A DNA stretch of 44,453 nucleotides, from positions 1 through 44,453 of the forward strand of contig JAXHVA010000034.1 in the NCBI GenBank assembly GCA_034189035.1. The letters run 5' to 3'. The DNA comes from JAUXFK01 sp034189035. GTDB lineage: Bacteria > Desulfobacterota > UBA8473. The notes under the pieces are model-generated. The model had not been told where the DNA came from and made no database searches. It saw only the letters and a list, made by a program, of their open reading frames with translations. Every line of letters starts with the position of its first letter. Positions within the stretch are counted from its first letter, which is position 1. Position numbers and translations under genes: made by a program. Of this stretch, positions 1 through 7,632 are shown one piece after another.

Positions 1-1
1 C

Positions 2-328
2 ATCTCAATAGATACTATTGGAAGCGACTGGGGGGCCGAGATTATCACTGATCGTCGTGTCTGTGACACTGGGTCTTTGTTTATCAGTGAATATTTAGAT
101 AAAATTGATTATGCAATGTACCGAGAGCTTGAGGCAATTTGTAGCAATACAATAACGAACAGTATATTGATGAAGACTATCCTGGAGAACATCGTTAACT
201 CGGTTAACTCATTTAATATCGATTCTATAACTCTCGACTTACCCCTTCCGCATACAGATGGGGTTGATCTAGGGAGTATGGAAATACAAGGAGTGAATAA
301 AAACAACTCCGTTAATATTTCATATTAA
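2..328 (+). CDS. C-terminal end of an unrecognised protein (partial, runs off left edge)
   Basis: The reading frame is open from base 2 to a TAA at 326-328, so only the last 108 residues are in the window. A TTG at 77 could look like a start, but the frame continues upstream without a stop, so this is better read as the tail of a longer gene. The visible part is soluble-looking, with a possible amphipathic helix (LMKTILENIVNSVNSF) and no Cys cluster, transmembrane segment or nucleotide-binding motif. I do not recognise the family. Its stop codon overlaps the stop of the convergent histidine kinase gene, so no terminator fits between them. Confidence 0.55.
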   Translation: MSIDTIGSDWGAEIITDRRVCDTGSLFISEYLDKIDYAMYRELEAICSNTITNSILMKTILENIVNSVNSFNIDSITLDLPLPHTDGVDLGSMEIQGVNKNNSVNISY

Positions 329-2364
329 TCAACGCTATGTTGCTCAATCGATTCACTTCCCCTTTCATTATCAAGGACTTCTAACTTTCTATTATCAAGC
401 ACTTCTTTAATGATCCCTGCCATCTCTGCTTTAACGAGTGGTTTCATAATAAACTTACGGATACCTATGGCCTTGGCCTTGGCTTCTGAGATAACCTCAC
501 TGAATCCAGTACATAGGATAATTGGAATGTCTGGCCGTATCCGAATCATTTCTATGGCCATATCTCCACCTGTCATATTCGGCATGGTCTGATCTGTAAT
601 AACCAGATCGAATCTATCCGCCTGGACACGGAAAAGCTCAAGGGCCTCAATGCTGCTCGTTCTGCCAACGACTTTATAACCGAGGCCTTTCAGCATCTGC
701 AAACCAATATCCACCAAGCCTTTCTCGTCATCAACAAAAAGGATCCGCTCGCTCTCCCCGCGAGGAGGTGCAATAAAATACTCCTGTTCTGTTGTAATTT
801 TGTCTTCAATCGTGGGTAACAATATCTGAAAGGTGGTCCCTTTCCCAGGCGTGCTATTTACGGAGATTTCTCCATCATGACCTTTAATGATTCCATGAAC
901 CATCGCAAGTCCCATACCTGTTCCTTCACTTGGCTTCTTGGTAGTAAAATAGGGAATGAATATTTTCTCCATAATTGCGTTGTTCATACCACAGCCTGTA
1001 TCCCTTATAATTAATCTCTGGTATTGTCCTGGCATTAAATTATTATATTGAGGAGAAATATCCAAATTAACATCCACATCTTCAAGGCTTATCTCCAGAA
1101 CACCTCCTTTTTCTCTCATGGCATGGCTAGCATTGGTGCACAGATTCACCAACACCTGATGAATCTGTGTCGGGTTGGCTAAGATTGGGCCAAGTCCAGT
1201 CTTAATGTTTTGGCGAATCTCAATGGTAGTAGGAAGAGAGGCCCGCATCATCCGGAGAGTTTCTTTGACAAGAAAGCTTAATTGTATGGGTTTTCTCTCT
1301 TGTTTGCCCTGATGACTGAAGGTGAGGATCTGCTTTACCAGGTCTGTTGCACGCTTGCTGGCTTTGAGTACCTCATTTAAATATCGTCGATGTGTATTTT
1401 CATCATAAAGGTCTGATAGAGCCAACTCTGTATACCCCATAATACATGCCAGGATATTATTAAAATCATGAGATATACCGCCAGCGAGTGTACCAATAGC
1501 CTCCATCTTTTGTGTATGTCTGAGCTGTTCTTCAAGCTGTTCTTTTTCCATCTCTCTCATCTTTAAGGATTCAGACATGTCATTGAATGCCATAGCGAGT
1601 CTCCCTATTTCATCCTCTGACTCAACATCTACCTTTTCGACAACTCCTCCCTCTCCAAGAGTTTTAACACCTTTGGTCAATCGATTGAGTGGCTTTGTAA
1701 TTCCCCTTACCACAAGATATGTAATCCCAGAACCACCCATCCAAAAGACGGTTCCCAATAGGATGCTCTTAATCAGCAAATCTTTAACCTGTCTAATAAG
1801 CATCTCTTTATCTAGAGCTATCCTTACAAATCCAATTACCCTGTCCTTTTTCTGAAATAGATCCTCTCCAAAAAAGAGAGAGTCCTCTATTTCATACCCT
1901 GTGCCAGCAATCACCGGTGCCCAGAATTCTAATCTGTGTTCTCCCTCATACAGAAAGGGAGACATTGATCTCTTCAGTTTATTAAATATCCTTATTCTGT
2001 CTTCCCTGTCTGTTTTAATAATTTCTTTAATCACATCTATCCCGAGATTTTTCTGCTCCTTCAACAGTTTCCCTTCCGAGTTGAATACCGAAACATCCAA
2101 CACCTCTTTTTGCTGAAGGATTCCTCCAATAGGCTCTGCAAGCATATCTTCATTCTCTGAAAATACAGCGATCCTGGAATTGTGAGCAAAGATCTCTGAA
2201 AGCAGGATACCTTTCTTTATCAGATTCTTTTTCATGATTTTCTTTTGTTGGTAGATAAAGAAGGTAGTAAAAGAACAGGAGATGATAAACAAAAGAATCG
2301 TAAAGATAACAAAGGACTTGATTGCAAAATTCTCTTTAATCTTTCTTTGAAAATTCAGAGCCAT
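325..2364 (-). CDS. Membrane-bound hybrid histidine kinase with HAMP and C-terminal receiver
   Basis: Residues 15-37 form a transmembrane helix and about 200-219 a second one, with a periplasmic sensor region between them. A HAMP domain follows (about 219-272). The HisKA dimerisation domain has its phospho-acceptor His near residue 299 in GGISHDFNNIL. The ATPase domain has N-box (NLCTNASHAM), DTGCGM and GTGMGLAMVHG boxes. A C-terminal receiver domain has an acidic FVDDE patch and the phospho-Asp in VITDQTMPN. The ATG at 2364 is preferred over the upstream TTG at 2382, because AAGGGA sits just before it and the TTG overlaps the preceding gene. It lies 10 nt after the periplasmic binding-protein gene, so the two are probably co-transcribed, and the binding protein may present a ligand to this sensor (inference). 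A receiver on the kinase itself suggests a phosphorelay; the nearby sigma-54 activator is one possible output. Confidence 0.93.
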   Translation of the reverse strand: MALNFQRKIKENFAIKSFVIFTILLFIISCSFTTFFIYQQKKIMKKNLIKKGILLSEIFAHNSRIAVFSENEDMLAEPIGGILQQKEVLDVSVFNSEGKLLKEQKNLGIDVIKEIIKTDREDRIRIFNKLKRSMSPFLYEGEHRLEFWAPVIAGTGYEIEDSLFFGEDLFQKKDRVIGFVRIALDKEMLIRQVKDLLIKSILLGTVFWMGGSGITYLVVRGITKPLNRLTKGVKTLGEGGVVEKVDVESEDEIGRLAMAFNDMSESLKMREMEKEQLEEQLRHTQKMEAIGTLAGGISHDFNNILACIMGYTELALSDLYDENTHRRYLNEVLKASKRATDLVKQILTFSHQGKQERKPIQLSFLVKETLRMMRASLPTTIEIRQNIKTGLGPILANPTQIHQVLVNLCTNASHAMREKGGVLEISLEDVDVNLDISPQYNNLMPGQYQRLIIRDTGCGMNNAIMEKIFIPYFTTKKPSEGTGMGLAMVHGIIKGHDGEISVNSTPGKGTTFQILLPTIEDKITTEQEYFIAPPRGESERILFVDDEKGLVDIGLQMLKGLGYKVVGRTSSIEALELFRVQADRFDLVITDQTMPNMTGGDMAIEMIRIRPDIPIILCTGFSEVISEAKAKAIGIRKFIMKPLVKAEMAGIIKEVLDNRKLEVLDNERGSESIEQHSVD

Positions 2365-2374
2365 AGATCCCTTC

Positions 2375-3313
2375 TCAATCAATTATTCTGAAACCTTTCA
2401 GGGTCTTTCCATTAACTTGAATTCCCAACTTCCTTGCGATCTTCAGATTAATCGTTATATCTGTCTTTCTGGCATTTACATTCTGGATATTTGATGCTCC
2501 CCTTCCTGCGAGTATCTTTTCAACCATCTCCCCTGCCTGCCTGCCAATATCAAAAGTATCTATATCTATTGAGATTAATGCACCTAGCTCAACATATTTC
2601 TTAGAGAATGTCAGTATAGGTATCCTGTTTTCGAATGAGAAGAGAAGCATAAACTCAATGGTCTCAGGGCTGATCACTGTCATATCGGGTAGCATCCAGA
2701 AGGCATCGATCTTTCTCTTCATTCCCACTATGAATGGTGGGACATCTTTTAGGCGGCGGGTTTCCTTTGCAATTATTGTAATCCCGGTCTTTCCAGCAGC
2801 ATCTAGAGCCTTTTTTACATGGTTCCCTGTCTTTTCCGGATCATATAAAAGGCCAATTCGCTTGATGTCAGGTAAAACCATTGCAAATGTTAACAACTGC
2901 TTTTCTTGGGGGATATTCATACTGACACCTCTTATATTCTTTTGCCCAGAGAGTATAGATAGAGGATTCAAAACCATAATATAGACAACCGGAATATCAT
3001 CAATACTTCTAACTTGTAAAAGGGCATCCATCCCTATTGCGAGAACCAAATCGGGTCTGATCTTATCTATTTTTTTTAGAAGCTCCGGCCCGGCCAGGTC
3101 TGAAATGACAAGCCTTTCTACTTTGTGGTTACAAACACTTTGGAACCCCTTAAAGGCTTCATCATAAGGTGCAATCCTCATACTCTGCACTACAGCAATA
3201 TCATAGGCAGTTACAGCTGGGCTATAAAAGAAGATAAAGGCCAGCTGCAGTAGAGAAAAACACTTTACTATGAAGCTGTAATGAAAAGGATACCTGAAAA
3301 TATCGAGCACCAT
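2375..3313 (-). CDS. Periplasmic ABC-type substrate-binding protein, PF04392 (TrpX/YtrF-like) family
   Basis: The 312-residue product starts with a hydrophobic export signal (about residues 16-36, cleavage likely after AVTA) and then shows the two-lobed type 1 periplasmic-binding fold typical of ABC_sub_bind (PF04392) proteins: a DLVLAIGMDALLQ strand-helix, NIRGVSMNIP, KRIGLLYDPE, and a C-terminal DIGRQAGEMVEKILAG. No ABC permease or ATPase gene is adjacent. The next gene downstream is a sensor kinase, and the divergent gene is a TonB-dependent receptor. That context fits a signalling role (periplasmic ligand sensing) better than transport, but the ligand cannot be read from sequence. No clear Shine-Dalgarno precedes the ATG at 3313, so the start is less certain than the family call. 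Confidence 0.85.
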   Translation of the reverse strand: MVLDIFRYPFHYSFIVKCFSLLQLAFIFFYSPAVTAYDIAVVQSMRIAPYDEAFKGFQSVCNHKVERLVISDLAGPELLKKIDKIRPDLVLAIGMDALLQVRSIDDIPVVYIMVLNPLSILSGQKNIRGVSMNIPQEKQLLTFAMVLPDIKRIGLLYDPEKTGNHVKKALDAAGKTGITIIAKETRRLKDVPPFIVGMKRKIDAFWMLPDMTVISPETIEFMLLFSFENRIPILTFSKKYVELGALISIDIDTFDIGRQAGEMVEKILAGRGASNIQNVNARKTDITINLKIARKLGIQVNGKTLKGFRIID

Positions 3314-3403
3314 ATTTTCAACTGTGTTTCTTTACTTTTTCGGTCCAAATTTAAAAAAAATAAATTTATTTCTTGAAAAGTATGTAAAAAGATGATAACT
3401 AGT

Positions 3404-3424
3404 CATATTACAATGAGTAATATG
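3404..3424. promoter_or_regulatory. Perfect 8-5-8 dyad in the divergent promoter region (candidate operator)
   Basis: CATATTAC (3404-3411) and GTAATATG (3417-3424) are perfect inverted copies separated by AATGA. The dyad lies in the 196-bp AT-rich gap between the divergent binding-protein/kinase pair and the TonB-receptor cassette. The word tatgtaaaaag occurs at 3381 and again at 3421, 40 bp apart, and an ataaatttatt block is also repeated on both sides. The arrangement looks like a regulator binding region controlling one or both directions. The regulator is unknown. Confidence 0.45.
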
Positions 3425-3509
3425 TAAAAAGCAAATAAATTTATTAAAGAATCATACTCTTTATCCGGTTTAGACTGTTAAAAAACTGAGCACCTTTTTA
3501 AAGGGGTCT

Positions 3510-5453
3510 ATGAATCGATATTCTTTGAAAGAAAGTAGCTTTTTACTCAGCTTCATTATCACTCTTATCCTATTTCTCCATACAGCCGCAGCCCAGTCCC
3601 AAGAAGAGATGGATGTGCTTCGCATGTTTTATAAGGAGAAAGACCTCGTAATAACAGCAACAAGACACCCCAAGCCCATCTCTCAGGTTGCAGAGAATAT
3701 CACGGTTATCACAGCAACACAGATAGAGCAGATGAATGCCCATACACTTGCAGATATCCTCAACAGGATACCTGGCATATTCGTTAATTTCAACCAGGAC
3801 TTTGGTGCATCTTCTTTGTTATACACCCAGGGCTCTGATGAAAGGCATATGCTTGTTATCGTAGACGGTATCCCCTGGAATTTTCTAAATAGTGGAGCTG
3901 CAGAGACCCATTCTATCCCTGTTGGTATAATCGAACGTATTGAAATCATCAAAGGGCCGGCTTCATCCGCCTGGGGTTCATCCCTTGGCGGGGTGATCAA
4001 TGTGATCACAAAACAGCCAAAACATACCAAAAGCTCTGAAGGTATGATACGGGCCTCTTACGGTGAGAGGGACACTGTGGATTACGGGGCCGAGATCTCG
4101 GGTAGTGAAGACCCTGTTGGATTCTATCTCTTTGCAGGTCGGCAGGATTCTGACGGGCTAAAGTCATCGAGGGGATTTGACACCTACAACCTCTATTCAA
4201 AGGTAAATATCAGCGTTACAGAAGATACAGATATAGGCCTTAGTATCGGCTACAGTGAACCGGATATAAAGATCGGTGATTTTCCAAGTGGAGATATCTC
4301 CCAAACTGGCGACAGCCGTACCTTCTTTGGAACCACTGCTCTCAATGTATCTGTGAGTAAGGATCTCAGTCTGAATCTATCCACTTATCTGTTCAGACAA
4401 AGATATGTCCTTACAAACGATGCCCTTGGATTCGGATTTGCGGGCCCTGCAGGGGAGCTTTTCCTAGAGACAGGATACGACGAGGAAACTGCAGGGATAA
4501 GGGGGAAGATTGTCTTTACACACGGGAAACACACTGCAGTTTTCGGTGCGGACTATGATCACGGAGAGCTCGATCAGACGATCGAGTCCGGGGCTCTTCT
4601 CCAGTTTATAGGCATACCTGACAAGATAGTTACGGCCCCTGACACAGACAGGTGGGCGGTCTTCTTCAATGAAACGATCATTATCGATAGGCTCTCCATC
4701 ACACCGGGCATCAGATATGATCACAACAGTGTGACAGGCTCATTTGTCAGCCCCAGTCTGGGGCTGACATGCAGACTCGGTGAAGACTCAATCCTGAGGA
4801 CATCTGTAGCCAGGGGCTTTACCATACCACCTCTTTCATGGAGCTCTGGCGGGGCACTCTTCCTCGATCCGAACCCCGGCTTGGATCCTGAAGAGATATG
4901 GTCTTACCAGACAGGTATGGAATCGACCTCTATCAGACACTTGTGGACAAAGGCAACGGTCTTTTACCACAGGATGGAAGACGCCATGGTCGTTGAATAC
5001 GCCGGTTCAGGCCCGCCCACGTTCAATGATATATTTGTCAATAGAGGTAAGGTAAGGCGGAAAGGCTTTGAGTTCGAGGCTGAAACAGATTCCAAGTACA
5101 GGGTGTCTTTTGGTACAGGTTTCGCCTATGTGGATCTGAGCCCTTCGAATGACAGCGGATCTGGTGAGATCTATGCATACAACCTCAGTGTGAAATACAA
5201 CGATAAGGGGTCCCTCAAGGCCGAACTCTTCGGCCAGTATGTATGGTGGGACCTCGATTCTGAATGGGAGGCATCATACGATGATTTGATCTGGGATTTC
5301 AATCTCAATAAAGAGATACTCTCCAAAGACAAGACCACAACAGAGTTCTTCTTCACTGCTCACAACCTCTTTAACGGGTTCCAGTATTACAATGGCGATT
5401 CCATGAACCCTAAAAGATGGGTCGAAGGCGGCATAAAACTTAAGTTTCATTGA
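3510..5453 (+). CDS. TonB-dependent outer-membrane receptor (BtuB/siderophore type)
   Basis: This 647-residue protein has a signal peptide (hydrophobic 10-27, cleavage near AAAQ), a TonB-box-like DLVITATR at 45-52, and a plug domain (about 55-165) with QGSDERHMLVIVDGIP, IERIEIIKGPASSAWG and GVINVITK. A beta-barrel of alternating polar and aromatic strands runs to the C terminus. Such receptors use TonB energy to bring scarce ligands (metal chelates, cobalamin, peptides) across the outer membrane. The length and plug resemble BtuB-like receptors. The gene is followed after 91 bp by a small peptide gene and a radical SAM maturase, so its most economical ligand is the matured peptide or its metal complex (inference). 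AGGGG just upstream of the ATG at 3510 is a tight but usable ribosome-binding site. Confidence 0.93.
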   Translation: MNRYSLKESSFLLSFIITLILFLHTAAAQSQEEMDVLRMFYKEKDLVITATRHPKPISQVAENITVITATQIEQMNAHTLADILNRIPGIFVNFNQDFGASSLLYTQGSDERHMLVIVDGIPWNFLNSGAAETHSIPVGIIERIEIIKGPASSAWGSSLGGVINVITKQPKHTKSSEGMIRASYGERDTVDYGAEISGSEDPVGFYLFAGRQDSDGLKSSRGFDTYNLYSKVNISVTEDTDIGLSIGYSEPDIKIGDFPSGDISQTGDSRTFFGTTALNVSVSKDLSLNLSTYLFRQRYVLTNDALGFGFAGPAGELFLETGYDEETAGIRGKIVFTHGKHTAVFGADYDHGELDQTIESGALLQFIGIPDKIVTAPDTDRWAVFFNETIIIDRLSITPGIRYDHNSVTGSFVSPSLGLTCRLGEDSILRTSVARGFTIPPLSWSSGGALFLDPNPGLDPEEIWSYQTGMESTSIRHLWTKATVFYHRMEDAMVVEYAGSGPPTFNDIFVNRGKVRRKGFEFEAETDSKYRVSFGTGFAYVDLSPSNDSGSGEIYAYNLSVKYNDKGSLKAELFGQYVWWDLDSEWEASYDDLIWDFNLNKEILSKDKTTTEFFFTAHNLFNGFQYYNGDSMNPKRWVEGGIKLKFH

Positions 5454-5532
5454 CATTCCGTCGATACAGCATATAGAGCATAGGATGAAGTGGCCGTGTC
5501 TTCTTCATAAATTGGAGACATTTCAAAGAAAT

Positions 5533-5537
5533 GGAGG
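5533..5537 (+). promoter_or_regulatory. Ribosome-binding site deciding the start of the small peptide gene
   Basis: GGAGG at 5533-5537 lies 7 nt before the ATG at 5545. Two other ATGs (5531 and 5540) share a different frame that stops within about 14 codons. The spacing therefore selects the 5545 frame. Confidence 0.75.
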
Positions 5538-5544
5538 AAATGCT

Positions 5545-5658
5545 ATGGAGGATACAAAAAAACATGAGATAGTTGTACTCGATGAAGGGCTCGATACAGC
5601 AGATATGGCAGGCGCAAGAGGAGGGTGCTGCCGCGGAGCACTCTTTGCGTTTAGGTAA
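5545..5658 (+). CDS. Candidate RiPP precursor peptide (37 aa, Gly-Gly-Cys-Cys core)
   Basis: This ORF is too short for a standard gene caller. It has a strong GGAGG ribosome-binding site 7 nt upstream and sits directly before the radical SAM/SPASM gene. The N-terminal part (residues 1-21) is charged and leader-like (HEIVVLDEGLDTADM). The C-terminal part is small and hydrophobic: AGARGG, then CCRGALFAFR. A Gly-Gly pair (26-27) immediately before Cys28-Cys29 is a plausible leader-processing point and would leave a ten-residue core. Vicinal Cys followed by aromatic residues is a sensible substrate for a SPASM radical SAM enzyme (for example a thioether crosslink) and for metal binding; both are inference. 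It resembles, from memory, the small peptides paired with putative geopeptide maturases in Geobacter. No second copy was found nearby. Confidence 0.8.
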   Translation: MEDTKKHEIVVLDEGLDTADMAGARGGCCRGALFAFR

Positions 5659-5717
5659 TAACCAAGAAAAGACTCAAGAGATTAACCTGTTTTTTTTGAA
5701 AACCTTTACAAGGGATA

Positions 5718-7016
5718 ATGGAACTTTCACATTATTGCAAAGTATATCCTGACGAAGAGAGACCCGGCTGCTTCGTTCTATTTTCTACAAAGAAGGCATC
5801 GAAGACCCTCGTATATAAGGAGACCCTCCAATCCATCAAAGAGGGCACGCTCAGCCCTTCAGATGAGGCCATCTTATCAAGACTCGGGATGATTGTATCA
5901 GACAGGAAACAGGAAAGGCAATCCATTCTTTCTCTCTTCGATGAGGTCAATAGAGAAAACCATGGTTTGCATATTACCACTGTGCTCAATCTCGACTGCA
6001 ACTTTGCCTGTATATACTGCTATGAAGGGCAGATCAAGGGGAAGCGCTACATGACGGATCAGATAGGGGATCGTCTTGTGGGGTTCATTAAGGAGCAATT
6101 CACCAAGGACAAGGCATATCTCCTCGTCGATTTTTATGGAGGAGAGCCCCTTCTCAGTATTGGACTGATCAAATCTATAGCAAAGAGACTGAAATCCTTT
6201 GTACAAGAGAGGGGGGCGACATTTATCTTCACCCTTGTCACTAATGGCTCCCTGTTTACAAGGGAGGTAGCAGAAGACCTGGTAGCATTGGGTCTTGAGA
6301 GTGTCAAGATAACACTTGATGGCCCGGCAGAGATACATAATAGATACCGGCCGTTTAAATCAGGAAGAGAAAGCTTTGAGACCATCATAAGAAATATAAA
6401 ACAGACGTGTGATATTGTAGATATCGGTATAGGCGGGAATTTTGACAGAGACAACTTTAAAAGATTCGTACAGCTTCTCGATTATCTTTCAATGGAGGGC
6501 CTCACACCAGACAGGATTTCTGCAGTGAAATTCGACCCTGTGATGGACAACCAAGAAGGAGACACCTTGCCTGTTGACTATAGAGGTGGCTGTATGTCCA
6601 TAAACGAGCCTTGGATATCAGAGGCTTCGGTCTTCTTAAGGGAAGAGATACTCAAGAGGGGCTATAATACACCAAAACCGGCACCGATACTCTGTATGGT
6701 AGAGAAGATGAACGCATACGTTGTAAACTTAGATGGTCTTATCTATAAGTGCCCGGCCTTTATCGGCAAGGAGGGCTTTGCTATAGGTAATATCCAAAGC
6801 GGTATAACCGACTATTCCTCTTCTTTAAGACTCGGCATCTGGAAGAATGAGGAGTGCCTTGATTGTGTGTATCTGCCTCTTTGCTTTGGTGGATGCAGAT
6901 ATATGACATTTTTAAGGGAGGGAAATATAGACAAACTGGATTGCCAGAAGGCCTATCTCGATGCCTCACTGGAGGCAATGGTAAAACAGGACACAAAATA
7001 CAGAGCGAAGGCTTAA
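5718..7016 (+). CDS. Radical SAM/SPASM peptide maturase (geopeptide-maturase-like)
   Basis: The radical SAM [4Fe-4S] motif is CNFACIYC (Cys94, Cys98, Cys101), followed by the GGEP SAM-binding motif at 141-144. The C-terminal SPASM region has Cys326 and Cys345, then the CX2CX5CX3C signature at 380-393 and a last Cys409, enough to hold auxiliary Fe-S clusters. The 432-residue length and the roughly 90-residue N-terminal extension (MELSHYCKVYP onward), which may bind the precursor leader, are like peptide-modifying family members. From memory the whole sequence resembles the 'putative geopeptide radical SAM maturase' family; this was not checked. It lies 59 bp after the peptide gene and 5 nt before the MFS gene, so it belongs to the same operon. 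A weak AAGGGATA precedes the ATG. The chemistry performed cannot be deduced from sequence alone. Confidence 0.93.
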   Translation: MELSHYCKVYPDEERPGCFVLFSTKKASKTLVYKETLQSIKEGTLSPSDEAILSRLGMIVSDRKQERQSILSLFDEVNRENHGLHITTVLNLDCNFACIYCYEGQIKGKRYMTDQIGDRLVGFIKEQFTKDKAYLLVDFYGGEPLLSIGLIKSIAKRLKSFVQERGATFIFTLVTNGSLFTREVAEDLVALGLESVKITLDGPAEIHNRYRPFKSGRESFETIIRNIKQTCDIVDIGIGGNFDRDNFKRFVQLLDYLSMEGLTPDRISAVKFDPVMDNQEGDTLPVDYRGGCMSINEPWISEASVFLREEILKRGYNTPKPAPILCMVEKMNAYVVNLDGLIYKCPAFIGKEGFAIGNIQSGITDYSSSLRLGIWKNEECLDCVYLPLCFGGCRYMTFLREGNIDKLDCQKAYLDASLEAMVKQDTKYRAKA

Positions 7017-7021
7017 TACCT

Positions 7022-7588
7022 TTGGGCTCATCAGACGCCAGAAATCTCATTGTATTTACCACTATCAGCTCAATATGGTCAGTAGTATTCGGACTCATTG
7101 GCCCCTTCTATGTAGTTCATGTAGAGAGACTGAGCGGCGGTATGGAGAAACTCGGAATCGCTTTCAGTATTATGATATTCTTTCAGTCTATTACATCTTA
7201 TCTTGCAGGTCATTTCTCAGACAGACTCGGCAGAAGGCCCTTTCTGTTTCTAACGGCATATATAGATGCAATTGTCCTCTTTCTTTACACGATTATAAAC
7301 GAAACATATCAATTATATATTCTTCAGGGGATGCTCGGAATCACAAACGGTGTAACAGAGACTATATCCACATCCCTTCTCGGAGACTTGACTGTAAAGG
7401 AAAAGAGGGGAAAGATCGTAGGCAGGTTCAATGCAGTTATCAGCCTTTCATCCGCAGTAGGTCTTGCCTTGGGCGGTTATATGGCGAAATTCTACGGATT
7501 GAAATCCTTATTCTATCTGGCTGCAATTGTTGTGGCTCTTTCAACAAGCCTCTTATTCTTCATACGAGAGGATAAATGTCAGCCTTGA
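7022..7588 (+). CDS. Half-length MFS transporter (six transmembrane helices)
   Basis: From a TTG at 7022 the product is 188 residues with six predicted membrane helices and the MFS motif A, GHFSDRLGRRP, between helices 2 and 3. Typical MFS proteins have 12 helices and about 400 residues, so only the N-terminal half is present. The frame then closes with TGA and the next gene starts 45 bp later, leaving no room for a C-terminal half. The frame stays open upstream inside the maturase gene, but that portion is not membrane-like. GAAGG at 7007-7011 and the spacing to the maturase stop favour the TTG start. It may export the modified peptide, possibly as a dimer, or it may be a degenerate remnant. 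Intact motifs and absence of internal stops argue for a functional product (inference). Confidence 0.75.
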   Translation: MGSSDARNLIVFTTISSIWSVVFGLIGPFYVVHVERLSGGMEKLGIAFSIMIFFQSITSYLAGHFSDRLGRRPFLFLTAYIDAIVLFLYTIINETYQLYILQGMLGITNGVTETISTSLLGDLTVKEKRGKIVGRFNAVISLSSAVGLALGGYMAKFYGLKSLFYLAAIVVALSTSLLFFIREDKCQP

Positions 7589-7632
7589 TTATGAAGCAGA
7601 TCCTTTACAGTGAATAAGAGACGAGGTAAAAA

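Noticed and set aside
5489..5504. TGGCCG-N5-TCTTC before the peptide gene, resembling a sigma-54 promoter
   Set aside because: The -12 element lacks the required GC, so only the -24 half matches.
5659..5717. CTC-AA-GAG mini-hairpin and an eight-T run between the peptide and maturase genes, a possible attenuator
   Set aside because: The stem is only 3 bp with a two-base loop and the T-run is displaced, so the structure is too weak to support.
7075..7575. 166-codon plus-strand ORF overlapping the MFS gene in another frame
   Set aside because: It has an Arg/Ser/Cys-rich composition with no domain character, while the overlapping frame has six clean membrane helices and MFS motif A. It is a shadow frame.
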